12,901 nucleotides of DNA, taken from Candidatus Kaiserbacteria bacterium (lineage in GTDB: Bacteria > Patescibacteriota > Minisyncoccia > Phycocordibacterales > UBA2100). The position numbers were made by a program, and so were the translations under genes. Within the stretch, counting starts at the first letter, position 1. Every line of letters begins with the position of its first letter. Location: NCBI GenBank assembly GCA_026996985.1, contig JALWJR010000059.1, positions 1 to 12,901 on the forward strand. Direction: 5' to 3'. The notes under the pieces were generated by a model. That model worked only from the letters and a program-made list of their open reading frames with translations. It was not told where the DNA came from and made no database searches. This document shows positions 6,243-12,252 of this stretch, piece after piece.

Positions 6243-7244
6243 TCAGGAAAGCAAATCTATTAGAGCCAATTCAAAATGAAGTTGTTTAAAAGCGGAATTT
6301 TTTATTTTGTCTTTAAGCTCAAGGAAGGTTTGCAAAAAAGAGATGAGCTCAGCTTTTTCAATTTTAAGCTTTTTCAAGTATTCTTTTTCTTGTTCATCGA
6401 GTGACTGTATACCTGAATCTGATCCAACTTTAAAAAGAAGTAACATGCGTAAGCGATTTATCAAAAGATCAAGGAAAAACGCCAAGTCATAACCTTGCTT
6501 TTGCATTTCGGAGATTATATTCAAAGCCTTGTTTATATCCCTACCTTCAAGCGCCAATAAAAAGCTTTTCAAATTCTCGGCAGGTGGCGTTCCCAAAATC
6601 TCCGAGACCAGCTCAGCGGTCAGTTTGTCAGATAAATTTATAACTCTTTGCAACAGAGAGAGTGAATCTCTGAAAGAGCCTTCCGCCATTGTTGCGATTG
6701 TTGATACCGCATAAGAGTCAATCTCTTTACCCTCTTTTTTAACAATATCTTGAATGTACTCTTTAATCTGGCTGGTACTCGGCTCTTTTAAAGAAAAATG
6801 CTGACAGCGGGACATTATGGTCTGTGGAATTTTCTCGGGCTCTGTCGTTGCGAGCATAAAAATTACATGAGAAGGTGGCTCCTCCAAAATTTTAAGCAAA
6901 GCGTTAAAGGCCGATTTGGAAAGCATGTGAGCCTCATCAAGCAGGTATACTTTATAAGGTGATTCAAAAGGCAGAGAATAAGCCGCCTCCTTTATCTCTC
7001 TTATATCATCTACTCCGGTATTGCTTGCCGCGTCTATCTCATGCAAGTCTTTATCTGTAACTTTAAGCTCTTTTGCCAAAATTCTTGCTATGGTTGTTTT
7101 TCCAACTCCGCGAGTTCCGGAGAAAATATAACTGTGAGAGTGAGTTTTATTTTTAACATCGTTTTTTAAAACAGATATGACGTGCTCCTGTCCTATAACC
7201 TCATCAAAACTTTGAGGTCTGTATTTTCTATAAAGTGTCTGCAT
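6243..7244 (-). CDS. dnaX: DNA polymerase III gamma-like clamp-loader subunit, short form without the zinc module
   Basis: ATPase subunit of the clamp loader that opens the sliding clamp onto primed DNA. Walker A is GTRGVGKT at 43-50, Walker B DEAH at 103-106, sensor 1 around LATTEPE (131-137), the SRC arginine finger at 145-147, and sensor 2 GSFRDSL at 189-195. At 333 residues it ends after the collar domain, lacking the tau-specific tail that binds helicase and polymerase (E. coli tau is 643 residues). The usual four-cysteine zinc module between LAKALNC and EIDAASN is absent: LAKEL joins HEIDAASN through about seven residues, with no cysteines there. The ATG at 7244 lies exactly six bases after a consensus extended -10, so the mRNA is predicted leaderless. 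rpoD follows from its own promoter. The AAA+ identity is secure. Confidence 0.95.
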   Translation of the reverse strand: MQTLYRKYRPQSFDEVIGQEHVISVLKNDVKNKTHSHSYIFSGTRGVGKTTIARILAKELKVTDKDLHEIDAASNTGVDDIREIKEAAYSLPFESPYKVYLLDEAHMLSKSAFNALLKILEEPPSHVIFMLATTEPEKIPQTIMSRCQHFSLKEPSTSQIKEYIQDIVKKEGKEIDSYAVSTIATMAEGSFRDSLSLLQRVINLSDKLTAELVSEILGTPPAENLKSFLLALEGRDINKALNIISEMQKQGYDLAFFLDLLINRLRMLLLFKVGSDSGIQSLDEQEKEYLKKLKIEKAELISFLQTFLELKDKIKNSAFKQLHFELALIDLLS

Positions 7245-7250
7245 GGCAAA

Positions 7251-7280
7251 ATTATAACAGAGGTTGAAGAAATTTTACAA
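7251..7280 (-). promoter_or_regulatory. dnaX promoter, consensus extended -10, predicted leaderless
   Basis: TTGTAA (7280-7275), an 18-base spacer ending in TGT, then a perfect TATAAT (7256-7251). Six bases separate TATAAT from the ATG at 7244, so the expected +1 is the A of the start codon. No SD is present. Confidence 0.75.
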
Positions 7281-7339
7281 TTTGCATGCTCTTTTTCTCT
7301 TTAAGGAATTGCAATATGTTAGTGAGATTAAAATGTACA

Positions 7340-7370
7340 AACAAAAACCCGCGCCACCGAAACGGCGCGG
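7340..7370 (-). terminator. intrinsic terminator after the secreted protein gene
   Basis: A 7-bp GC stem CCGCGCC/GGCGCGG (7349-7355 with 7364-7370) closes an 8-base loop. On the minus strand it is followed by GTTTTTGTTT. It lies about 30 bases past the stop at 7399-7401, and a second hairpin precedes it. Confidence 0.8.
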
Positions 7371-7387
7371 TATGTGATAAAATGAAC

Positions 7388-7412
7388 TGCCGATATGTTT
7401 ACAATATCGGCA
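7388..7412 (-). promoter_or_regulatory. hairpin with the stop codon in its loop
   Basis: A perfect 9-bp inverted repeat (7388-7396 TGCCGATAT with 7404-7412 ATATCGGCA) has a 7-base loop that contains the TAA stop (7401-7399) of the secreted protein gene. It has no T run of its own and is followed by the true terminator. Confidence 0.6.
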
Positions 7413-7857
7413 CGCATCGACCGCGAACAACGACTCCGGTTAGTTCACCGGAGATTTCAGAATCGTGCAGATATTTTTCATAAAGGCGTTGTGCCTCATT
7501 GAAGCGCGTGCGATATTGTTCGCATGCTTTAAGGTCTTTCATACCAACCCTCCTGATACAAGAGATGAGGCGCGCAGATTCGCGTCCTTCATAAAAAACT
7601 TCTTCCTCTCCCGAGTAGATCTTTCTTTTTGTTTCTACGTGATTTGTTTGCCAATGGAAAACGCATTCCAGAAAAACCGCGTCTCTATCTTGTAGCGCTT
7701 TCCATTTTTGACGCTCTCTTTCTTTTGCTCTTTTTTCGAAAGTGGCGTAATCCTCAATGGCGTCCAGTCGACTGTCATGCAAGCGAGACGCCTCCTGTGC
7801 AAACAACACTCCCGTAGAAGCAAAAACTCCAAGAACGAGCAGAGCGAACTTCTTCAT
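7399..7857 (-). CDS. secreted or periplasmic protein of unknown function, four cysteines (152 aa)
   Basis: Not recognised. Residues 1-20 form a clear signal peptide (MKKF, a hydrophobic run, then V-L-F-A before QEAS), so cleavage after A20 and export are predicted. The mature part is mostly charged helix: residues 25-60 are rich in Arg, Lys and Glu and may form a coiled coil. It has four cysteines (C65, C100, C112, C148), enough for two disulfides outside the cell. The ATG at 7857 has AAGGAG seven bases upstream, and a possible TGGTAATAT extended -10 (7896-7888) lies further up. The gene diverges from the plus-strand membrane pair across a 163-base gap and ends with a hairpin over its stop, then a terminator. 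Codons look more GC-rich than those of dnaX, by eye. A role with the divergent membrane proteins is a guess. Confidence 0.75.
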   Translation of the reverse strand: MKKFALLVLGVFASTGVLFAQEASRLHDSRLDAIEDYATFEKRAKERERQKWKALQDRDAVFLECVFHWQTNHVETKRKIYSGEEEVFYEGRESARLISCIRRVGMKDLKACEQYRTRFNEAQRLYEKYLHDSEISGELTGVVVRGRCVPIL

Positions 7858-7887
7858 GACTCCTCTCCTTCTCTTCTCTTGCAGATG

Positions 7888-7896
7888 ATATTACCA
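7888..7896 (-). promoter_or_regulatory. possible extended -10 promoter of the secreted protein gene
   Basis: TGG followed by TAATAT on the minus strand. No convincing -35 box is at the proper distance. A leader of about 24 bases carrying the SD would result. Confidence 0.35.
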
Positions 7897-7910
7897 TTAT
7901 TGGTGGTACC

Positions 7911-7926
7911 ATATACTAGAGTATAT
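7911..7926. promoter_or_regulatory. inverted repeat in the divergent intergenic region (candidate operator)
   Basis: ATATACT and AGTATAT, 7-bp perfect arms with a 2-base centre, lie between the two divergent promoters: 23 bp before the plus-strand -35 box and 14 bp before the minus-strand extended -10. The position suits a dimeric regulator controlling both sides. TACCAT repeats at 7892 and 7907 are nearby. Function is inferred. Confidence 0.4.
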
Positions 7927-7949
7927 GTCAATAGAGGAAGCTCTAGGTG

Positions 7950-7978
7950 TTGACAAAAAAGGAAATTTATTTTTTACT
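7950..7978 (+). promoter_or_regulatory. promoter of the plus-strand membrane-protein pair
   Basis: A perfect TTGACA at 7950-7955, a 17-base spacer and TTTACT (4 of 6) at 7973-7978. Predicted +1 is near 7985, giving a leader of about 36 bases with an SD before the ATG at 8021. It lies inside the alternative upstream reading frame starting at 7925 and argues against that start. Confidence 0.6.
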
Positions 7979-8006
7979 TATAGAAGTTCTGCAACCTTAA
8001 AAAGAA

Positions 8007-8012
8007 GAGAGG
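8007..8012 (+). promoter_or_regulatory. Shine-Dalgarno site supporting the start at 8021
   Basis: GAGAGG ending 8 bases before the ATG at 8021. The alternative ATG at 7925 has no SD and would place this site within the coding region. Confidence 0.65.
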
Positions 8013-8020
8013 TAAGAAAA

Positions 8021-8449
8021 ATGAGTCAAAAAGAAAAATTTTTGCGTATCCCATCCTTGTTTAACGTCGCCCTCTTTTGCGTCGGTGTCGTTATTGGATT
8101 TAGCGCTACAGATCCAACCATGCCCATGGCAGGAAGATTGATGACGGCATACATTGGAAGTTTTTTGACCCTTATTGCTTTTGCTTTAGATTGTTTTTTC
8201 TCGGAAAGCGAAGGCGATGATTTTGGAGGTTGGGTGAGTTCATTTTTTTTCATAATCTTTGCCATTCCGCCTATTTTTGTACCCTTTCCTATTATGTTCC
8301 TTGTTTTTCTGGTCTCCTTTGTTGTAAACGCCATGGCAGGTTTCCATCTTTTTGCCATATTGTTTGGTACGGTAACCACCATGTTTATCATGGTTTTTGT
8401 CAAGATCGGCATACAGATTTTGGCAGAGCGGAAAAACAGAAGAAACTGA
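8021..8449 (+). CDS. four-helix membrane protein, first of a tandem related pair (142 aa)
   Basis: Not recognised. Hydrophobic segments at about 12-28, 41-60, 71-103 (long enough for one bent or two helices, with prolines at 83, 84, 88 and 90) and 107-134 predict four or five membrane helices. The C-terminus is short and basic (AERKNRRN). Landmarks shared with the downstream protein are LFC at 18-20, DCF at 57-59, an acidic loop SESEGDD, and GG at 69-70. The start at 8021 is chosen over the in-frame ATG at 7925 because an SD precedes it and a TTGACA promoter lies between the two. It is one of only two plus-strand genes and forms an operon with the next gene, 78 bases downstream. No transporter or enzyme motif is visible. 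Confidence 0.75.
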   Translation: MSQKEKFLRIPSLFNVALFCVGVVIGFSATDPTMPMAGRLMTAYIGSFLTLIAFALDCFFSESEGDDFGGWVSSFFFIIFAIPPIFVPFPIMFLVFLVSFVVNAMAGFHLFAILFGTVTTMFIMVFVKIGIQILAERKNRRN

Positions 8450-8514
8450 AACAAAAAGACAACAACGTTTCAAGCCAGAGGTTCAAAGCGCGAACATCGA
8501 TCAAGCTCAAGAAG

Positions 8515-8522
8515 AGAAGGAG
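8515..8522 (+). promoter_or_regulatory. Shine-Dalgarno site of the second membrane protein
   Basis: AGAAGGAG ending five bases before the ATG at 8528. It favours 8528 over the second in-frame ATG at 8534. Confidence 0.7.
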
Positions 8523-8527
8523 TTGAC

Positions 8528-8935
8528 ATGCAGATGCTGAAGAAAAAGTGGCTGCCGTGGATACATCTGCTTTTGTTCTGTGGCGGAATATTGGGGATGT
8601 TCTTTGCCTTCAAGTACCTCATGGGGTGGAACGCTTTTTTTGTCTTACTCGGTTCCGCAACAGTAACGGTGGGATCATTTGCAAGCGACTGCTTTGTACT
8701 TGGCAACCGCAACGAGAGTGGAGGCTTTTTGTGTACATTCTTTCTTATGTTTATGTACATCGGCCTGATGGTGTTCGGTATTGGAGTGGCACTCTTCCTA
8801 TACCTAGCATACCTTACCTTGTATACCGCGTGGTACGGCGCATGGTTTCTCACCATTCCACTTGCGGTACCAACTCTGATACACGTCATCGGGTATGTCT
8901 ACATGTGGTATAAACCTCGCCAAAGCACAGTATAA
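8528..8935 (+). CDS. four-helix membrane protein, second of a tandem related pair (135 aa)
   Basis: Not recognised, but evidently a diverged relative of the preceding protein: LFC at 16-18, DCF at 54-56 and GG at 65-66 keep nearly the same spacing (38 and 11 residues from LFC to DCF and from DCF to GG, against 39 and 12), and each pair is followed by a Phe-rich helix. Hydrophobic segments at about 11-29, 35-56, 67-100 and 104-127 predict four or five helices. The DCF-GG loop is polar (LGNRNES) instead of acidic. The C-terminus is short and basic (KPRQ). The gene ends 13 bases before a strong terminator that closes the plus-strand operon. The C of DCF and the paired glycines are the only conserved residues that hint at a function. 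Confidence 0.75.
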   Translation: MQMLKKKWLPWIHLLLFCGGILGMFFAFKYLMGWNAFFVLLGSATVTVGSFASDCFVLGNRNESGGFLCTFFLMFMYIGLMVFGIGVALFLYLAYLTLYTAWYGAWFLTIPLAVPTLIHVIGYVYMWYKPRQSTV

Positions 8936-8947
8936 CAACTTTTTGTG

Positions 8948-8975
8948 ACCCCACTTTGCGTGGGGTTTTTTCTTT
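8948..8975 (+). terminator. intrinsic terminator of the membrane-protein operon
   Basis: A perfect 7-bp stem ACCCCAC/GTGGGGT (8948-8954 with 8960-8966) closes a 5-base loop and is followed by a T run broken by one C. It sits between the convergent membrane operon and dus; the minus-strand side has no T run, so it should serve the plus strand only. Confidence 0.9.
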
Positions 8976-8989
8976 TGCGCGCCATATTA

Positions 8990-10012
8990 TCAATAATCCA
9001 ACATATTTTTCAAAATATCTATTGCCTTTTGGGTATTTGTTGTCTGCATCAATTTTTCACGTAAGTTTTTTGCTCCCGAGAAGCCGTTTATATAAGCTTT
9101 AAAATGTTTTTTCATTACGTGATATGGTTTCAGGTTATCTTTTTCCAAAAATTCACCAAACTTTTCAAGATGGAAAATCAATTGTTTTATTTTCTCTGCG
9201 GAGTCTCTTTGATCTGTCTCGTACTTGAAAAAAGACGGGTTTCCAAAAAGTCCTCTGCCTATCATTACTCCGTCGCAGTTGTATTTTTGCAATTTTTCTC
9301 GCGCTTCTTTTAAATTTTTTATGTCCCCGTTTCCAATTATTTTTGTATTTGGTGAAATTTCATCTCTTATTTTCAAAATCTCAGGCATTAAATCCCAATG
9401 AGCATCAACCAGTGAAAGTTCTTTTTTGGTTCTCAAATGCACCGTGAGCGCATCGGGTTTTACCGATAAAATCTCTCTTATCCAGTTCACATCAACATTG
9501 TTAAATCCTACTCTTGTCTTTACAGAAATTGGCAATTTGCCCCCCGAGGCTTCTTTGGCTTTCAACACCATCTCTTTTGCAATTTCCGGCACCTGCATTA
9601 AATACGCTCCGGTTTTTTGTTTTATTATGGTTTTATCCGGACAGCCCATATTAATGTCTACTCCATCAAAGCCTCTGGGGATAATTTCTTTTTTAATCGC
9701 TTTGTATATATTCTCAGGCGAAGCGGAAAAAATTTGCGCAACGACAGGCCTTTGAGACGAGCTAAAAAGAAGTCTTGATGCAACTTTCCTGTAGCCTATT
9801 TTGTCCGCCTTAAGGAGCCCGTCTGCGGAAGTGAACTCGGTAAAAAATATAAAATCTTCACCGGGCACGGAAAATTTCGCAAACGCCTCGCGAAAAGCCA
9901 CATCTGTAACATCCTCCATGGGAGCCATAACAAACTTAATATCCCAAAGATGTTTTTGTCTTTTCTTTTTTTGCGCAAAAGGGAAAAATTTATGTAAAAA
10001 ATTAATTTTCAT
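8990..10012 (-). CDS. dus: tRNA-dihydrouridine synthase
   Basis: FMN enzyme that reduces specific uridines in tRNA to dihydrouridine with NADPH. 340 residues. Landmarks are the FMN-contacting MAPMEDVTD at 29-37, VAQIFSASPE at 91-100, catalytic Cys124 within DINMGCP (119-125), KTRVGF at 165-170, VHLRT at 191-195, and the phosphate-binding IGNGD (226-230) and MIGRGLFGNP (250-259). The Dus fold is complete, with a basic N-terminal extension of about 20 residues (KKKRQK) before the core. The ATG at 10012 overlaps the end of the ftsQ-like gene by 11 bases and has no SD, so translation is probably coupled. It is the last gene of the serS operon. Which tRNA position it modifies is not evident; it most resembles the DusB branch that is the usual single bacterial copy. 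Confidence 0.95.
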   Translation of the reverse strand: MKINFLHKFFPFAQKKKRQKHLWDIKFVMAPMEDVTDVAFREAFAKFSVPGEDFIFFTEFTSADGLLKADKIGYRKVASRLLFSSSQRPVVAQIFSASPENIYKAIKKEIIPRGFDGVDINMGCPDKTIIKQKTGAYLMQVPEIAKEMVLKAKEASGGKLPISVKTRVGFNNVDVNWIREILSVKPDALTVHLRTKKELSLVDAHWDLMPEILKIRDEISPNTKIIGNGDIKNLKEAREKLQKYNCDGVMIGRGLFGNPSFFKYETDQRDSAEKIKQLIFHLEKFGEFLEKDNLKPYHVMKKHFKAYINGFSGAKNLREKLMQTTNTQKAIDILKNMLDY

Positions 10013-10823
10013 TTTCTTGTTTTTGGGGCTCAGATTCTTTTTCTTTGTAGTAGATTCTGTTTTTAAACCTTAAATCCAAATACTCCAAATTGTCCTCATC
10101 AAGCTCTAAAAGAGATGAATTTAATTTTGCCAACTGGGCTTGCGCATTTTTGTTCGGCAAAATCTTTATATAAAATTTGGGGGTGTAAACAAGAGCATCT
10201 CCTTTATCTCTAAGAAGAACATGATCGGATTTAACGTTCATCTCATCAACAAATTTTTGCAAATTTGCAAAATTATCAATTTTGCTTCCCAAATAAATGC
10301 TGTTAACTGATTCCAGTTTATAAATCGGCAAATCATAACTTTTTAAAGCATAATCAAAGAGAGTGCCGTTTTTATCAATCATGACACACTTATCCGCCTT
10401 ATCAGACAGGCAAAGTTGCGCAACCGGTTTTTTCGGTATTACCTTTACGGTCAGGATAGGCTTTTTATATGAAATTTTTGCTTCCACTTTTTCAACCCAC
10501 GGGAGAGACAAAATGGCGGATGACAGTTTGTCTGCGCTTAAAAACAATCTGTTGTTCGGCGGAATTATGTGGAATTTGCTATCGCTTAAAACTTTGTCAA
10601 CTTCATATCTTGTTTGCTCTATTTTTTCTCTTTCAGATACTCCAACTATGTGCGTTTGCAATACGGATAGACTTTTAAGATGCATAATTTGAGCAAACAG
10701 TGCCACAGACAAAAATAAAAAACCAACAAAAAGACCGATGTTCCCGTACATCTGTTGACGTTTTCTTGTTGCCAAAGGAATTCTTTTTACTCGCTTATTT
10801 TTAGATGTTCTACGCTGAGGCAT
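10002..10823 (-). CDS. ftsQ: FtsQ/DivIB-type cell division protein
   Basis: Divisome membrane protein that links early and late division proteins. 273 residues: a basic cytoplasmic N-terminus at 1-25, one membrane helix at about 26-47, then a POTRA-like domain at about 52-132 (LSVLQTHIVGVSE with LPWVEKVEAKISYKKPILTVKV), and a beta domain to about 258 ending in EYLDLRFKNRIYYK, a common FtsQ ending. The last ~15 residues are charged and low-complexity. The identification rests on architecture and a few conserved strings, so FtsQ is probable, not certain. The ATG at 10823 lies inside serS (14-base overlap) and dus starts inside this gene, so translation is coupled through three genes. FtsQ is normally in the mur-fts cluster; here it sits with tRNA genes. 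Confidence 0.85.
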   Translation of the reverse strand: MPQRRTSKNKRVKRIPLATRKRQQMYGNIGLFVGFLFLSVALFAQIMHLKSLSVLQTHIVGVSEREKIEQTRYEVDKVLSDSKFHIIPPNNRLFLSADKLSSAILSLPWVEKVEAKISYKKPILTVKVIPKKPVAQLCLSDKADKCVMIDKNGTLFDYALKSYDLPIYKLESVNSIYLGSKIDNFANLQKFVDEMNVKSDHVLLRDKGDALVYTPKFYIKILPNKNAQAQLAKLNSSLLELDEDNLEYLDLRFKNRIYYKEKESEPQKQENEN

Positions 10824-12117
10824 AGGCTTGCTTTGTTGGAAGAATTGTTTTTCTGCCGCCCATTAAAGGTTGCAATACTTCCGGAACATTTATTGTTCCG
10901 TCCTCGTTTTGGTAATTCTCCATAATAGCTATAATCACTCTACCTATCGCTATTGCCGTTGCATCGTTCATATGCAAAAACTCGGTTTTTCCATCTGTTT
11001 TTCGCACACGAGTGTTTAGACGACGAGGCTGAAACGAGCCTACAAAATCGGCACTATGCGTTTCTCTGTAAGTATTCTGACCGGGCATCCAAGTCTCAAT
11101 ATCTATTTGTCTTTGATCCGGAAAACCCATATCGCCGGTGCAGACCGATACAACTTGATACGGTAAACCTAACTGTTGCATAAAGTACTCCTGAATCGCC
11201 ACCAAAAAATCTTGCTCGGCAAAACCTTGGCCGGGCACAACAAATGTTTCCATTTCCAATTTATCAAACTGATGCATTCTCAGAATTCCTTTGGTATCTT
11301 TGCCGTAAGAGCCGGCCTCGCGTCTGAAAGCCGGAGAATAACCTATAAACCTCAATGGCAAATCTTTTTCATTTAGTATCTCATCGGCAAACATTGAACC
11401 TATTGAATGCTCGGCAGAGCCGACCAGATAAAGATTATCCTTTTCAAGATAGTATTTGTCCTCCGGCGGGTCAAGTCTTCCCATGGCGTTTAATATTTCA
11501 GGTTTTACCATGGCCGGAGGAACATTTGGAATAAACGGAGTAATCTTAACGTTTACATTTGCTTCTTTCGCTATCTCCTCCAGAATAACTTGATCGGTTA
11601 AAGTTGATATTACAAACTGAATAAGAGCAAACTGCAAAAGCGCCACATCACCCAAAAGGTAAGTAAATCTTGAACCGGCAATTTTGGCCGCTCTTTTTTT
11701 GTCAATTGTCCAAAGCTCCTCCCCCAATTCCCAATGAGGTTTTGGTTTGAATGAAAAGTTTGGCTTTTCTCCCCAAGTTCTCAATACCACATTGTCGTTT
11801 TCGTCTTCTCCAACAGGAGTGTCAACGGAAGGAATATTTGGAATAAGAGACATTAACTTAATAAACTTTTTTGTGACTTCCGTAAGCTCATCCTCCAGTT
11901 TCTGGCTTTCTTGTTTCAGTTGTTTTCCTTTTTCTATATCTCTTTGTTTTGCCGCTTCGTTTTTAAGCTTGTTTATTTCATCTCTTTTTTTAATGAGGGA
12001 ATTTCTTTTTTCGTACAAATCAAGCAATTCATTCAAATCAACGGGGTCACCTTTTTTGTTTTTAATAGCCAAAGAAACTATATCCTTGTTTTCTTTTATG
12101 AACTTTATATCAAGCAT
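10810..12117 (-). CDS. serS: seryl-tRNA synthetase
   Basis: Class II synthetase that charges tRNA-Ser (and Sec-tRNA if present). With the ATG at 12117 it has 435 residues, a normal length. Residues 1-100 form the long N-terminal coiled-coil arm (MLDIKFIKENKDIV and charged heptads). The catalytic core carries motif 2 around FRREAGSYGKDTKG (264-277) with HQFDKLEME, RETH at about 351-354, and motif 3 with an Arg near 393. Two loops differ from E. coli: SAEHSIGSM (234-242) where TAEVPLTN is usual, and MNDATAIAIGR with one extra residue where LNGSGLAVGR is usual. The Glu of TAE is kept. The TTG-led extension from 12150 is rejected because a TATGAT box ends six bases before 12117. It starts an operon with ftsQ and dus. 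Confidence 0.98.
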   Translation of the reverse strand: MLDIKFIKENKDIVSLAIKNKKGDPVDLNELLDLYEKRNSLIKKRDEINKLKNEAAKQRDIEKGKQLKQESQKLEDELTEVTKKFIKLMSLIPNIPSVDTPVGEDENDNVVLRTWGEKPNFSFKPKPHWELGEELWTIDKKRAAKIAGSRFTYLLGDVALLQFALIQFVISTLTDQVILEEIAKEANVNVKITPFIPNVPPAMVKPEILNAMGRLDPPEDKYYLEKDNLYLVGSAEHSIGSMFADEILNEKDLPLRFIGYSPAFRREAGSYGKDTKGILRMHQFDKLEMETFVVPGQGFAEQDFLVAIQEYFMQQLGLPYQVVSVCTGDMGFPDQRQIDIETWMPGQNTYRETHSADFVGSFQPRRLNTRVRKTDGKTEFLHMNDATAIAIGRVIIAIMENYQNEDGTINVPEVLQPLMGGRKTILPTKQAYASA

Positions 12118-12150
12118 AAATGTATCATACCCGATTTTTAAAAAAATCAA
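12118..12150 (-). promoter_or_regulatory. serS operon promoter, predicted leaderless
   Basis: TTGATT (12150-12145), a 15-base spacer, and TATGAT (12129-12124), with exactly six bases to the ATG at 12117. The expected +1 is the start codon. The spacer is short; TTTGAT one base upstream gives 16. Confidence 0.55.
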
Positions 12151-12252
12151 ACCCGCCTATAAATATTAAACCTATCTCCAAGCAACTTGTTTAGTAACAG
12201 GTTTCGTACTTATCTAAAAATCACAACTTGTGGACATATTTAGTGGCATTGA

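Noticed and set aside
7925..8020. N-terminal extension of the first membrane protein from an ATG at 7925
   Set aside because: No SD, the start overlaps the inverted repeat, and a TTGACA promoter lies inside it; an SD precedes the ATG at 8021.
8026..8889. Minus-strand open frames at 8026-8454 and 8470-8889
   Set aside because: They mirror the two membrane genes, are rich in basic residues without family features, and have no SD or promoter.
11747..12169. Plus-strand Ser/Phe-rich open frame
   Set aside because: Antisense shadow of the serS coiled-coil arm.
12214..12232. CACAAGTTGTG followed by ATTTTT as a terminator of the histidine phosphatase gene
   Set aside because: Only about 4 bp can pair with a usable loop, and GC content is low; too weak to call.
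12151..12252. Possible small RNA or tRNA in the gap upstream of serS
   Set aside because: No cloverleaf, CCA end or stable hairpin; only a mismatched 7-bp repeat near 12185-12202.
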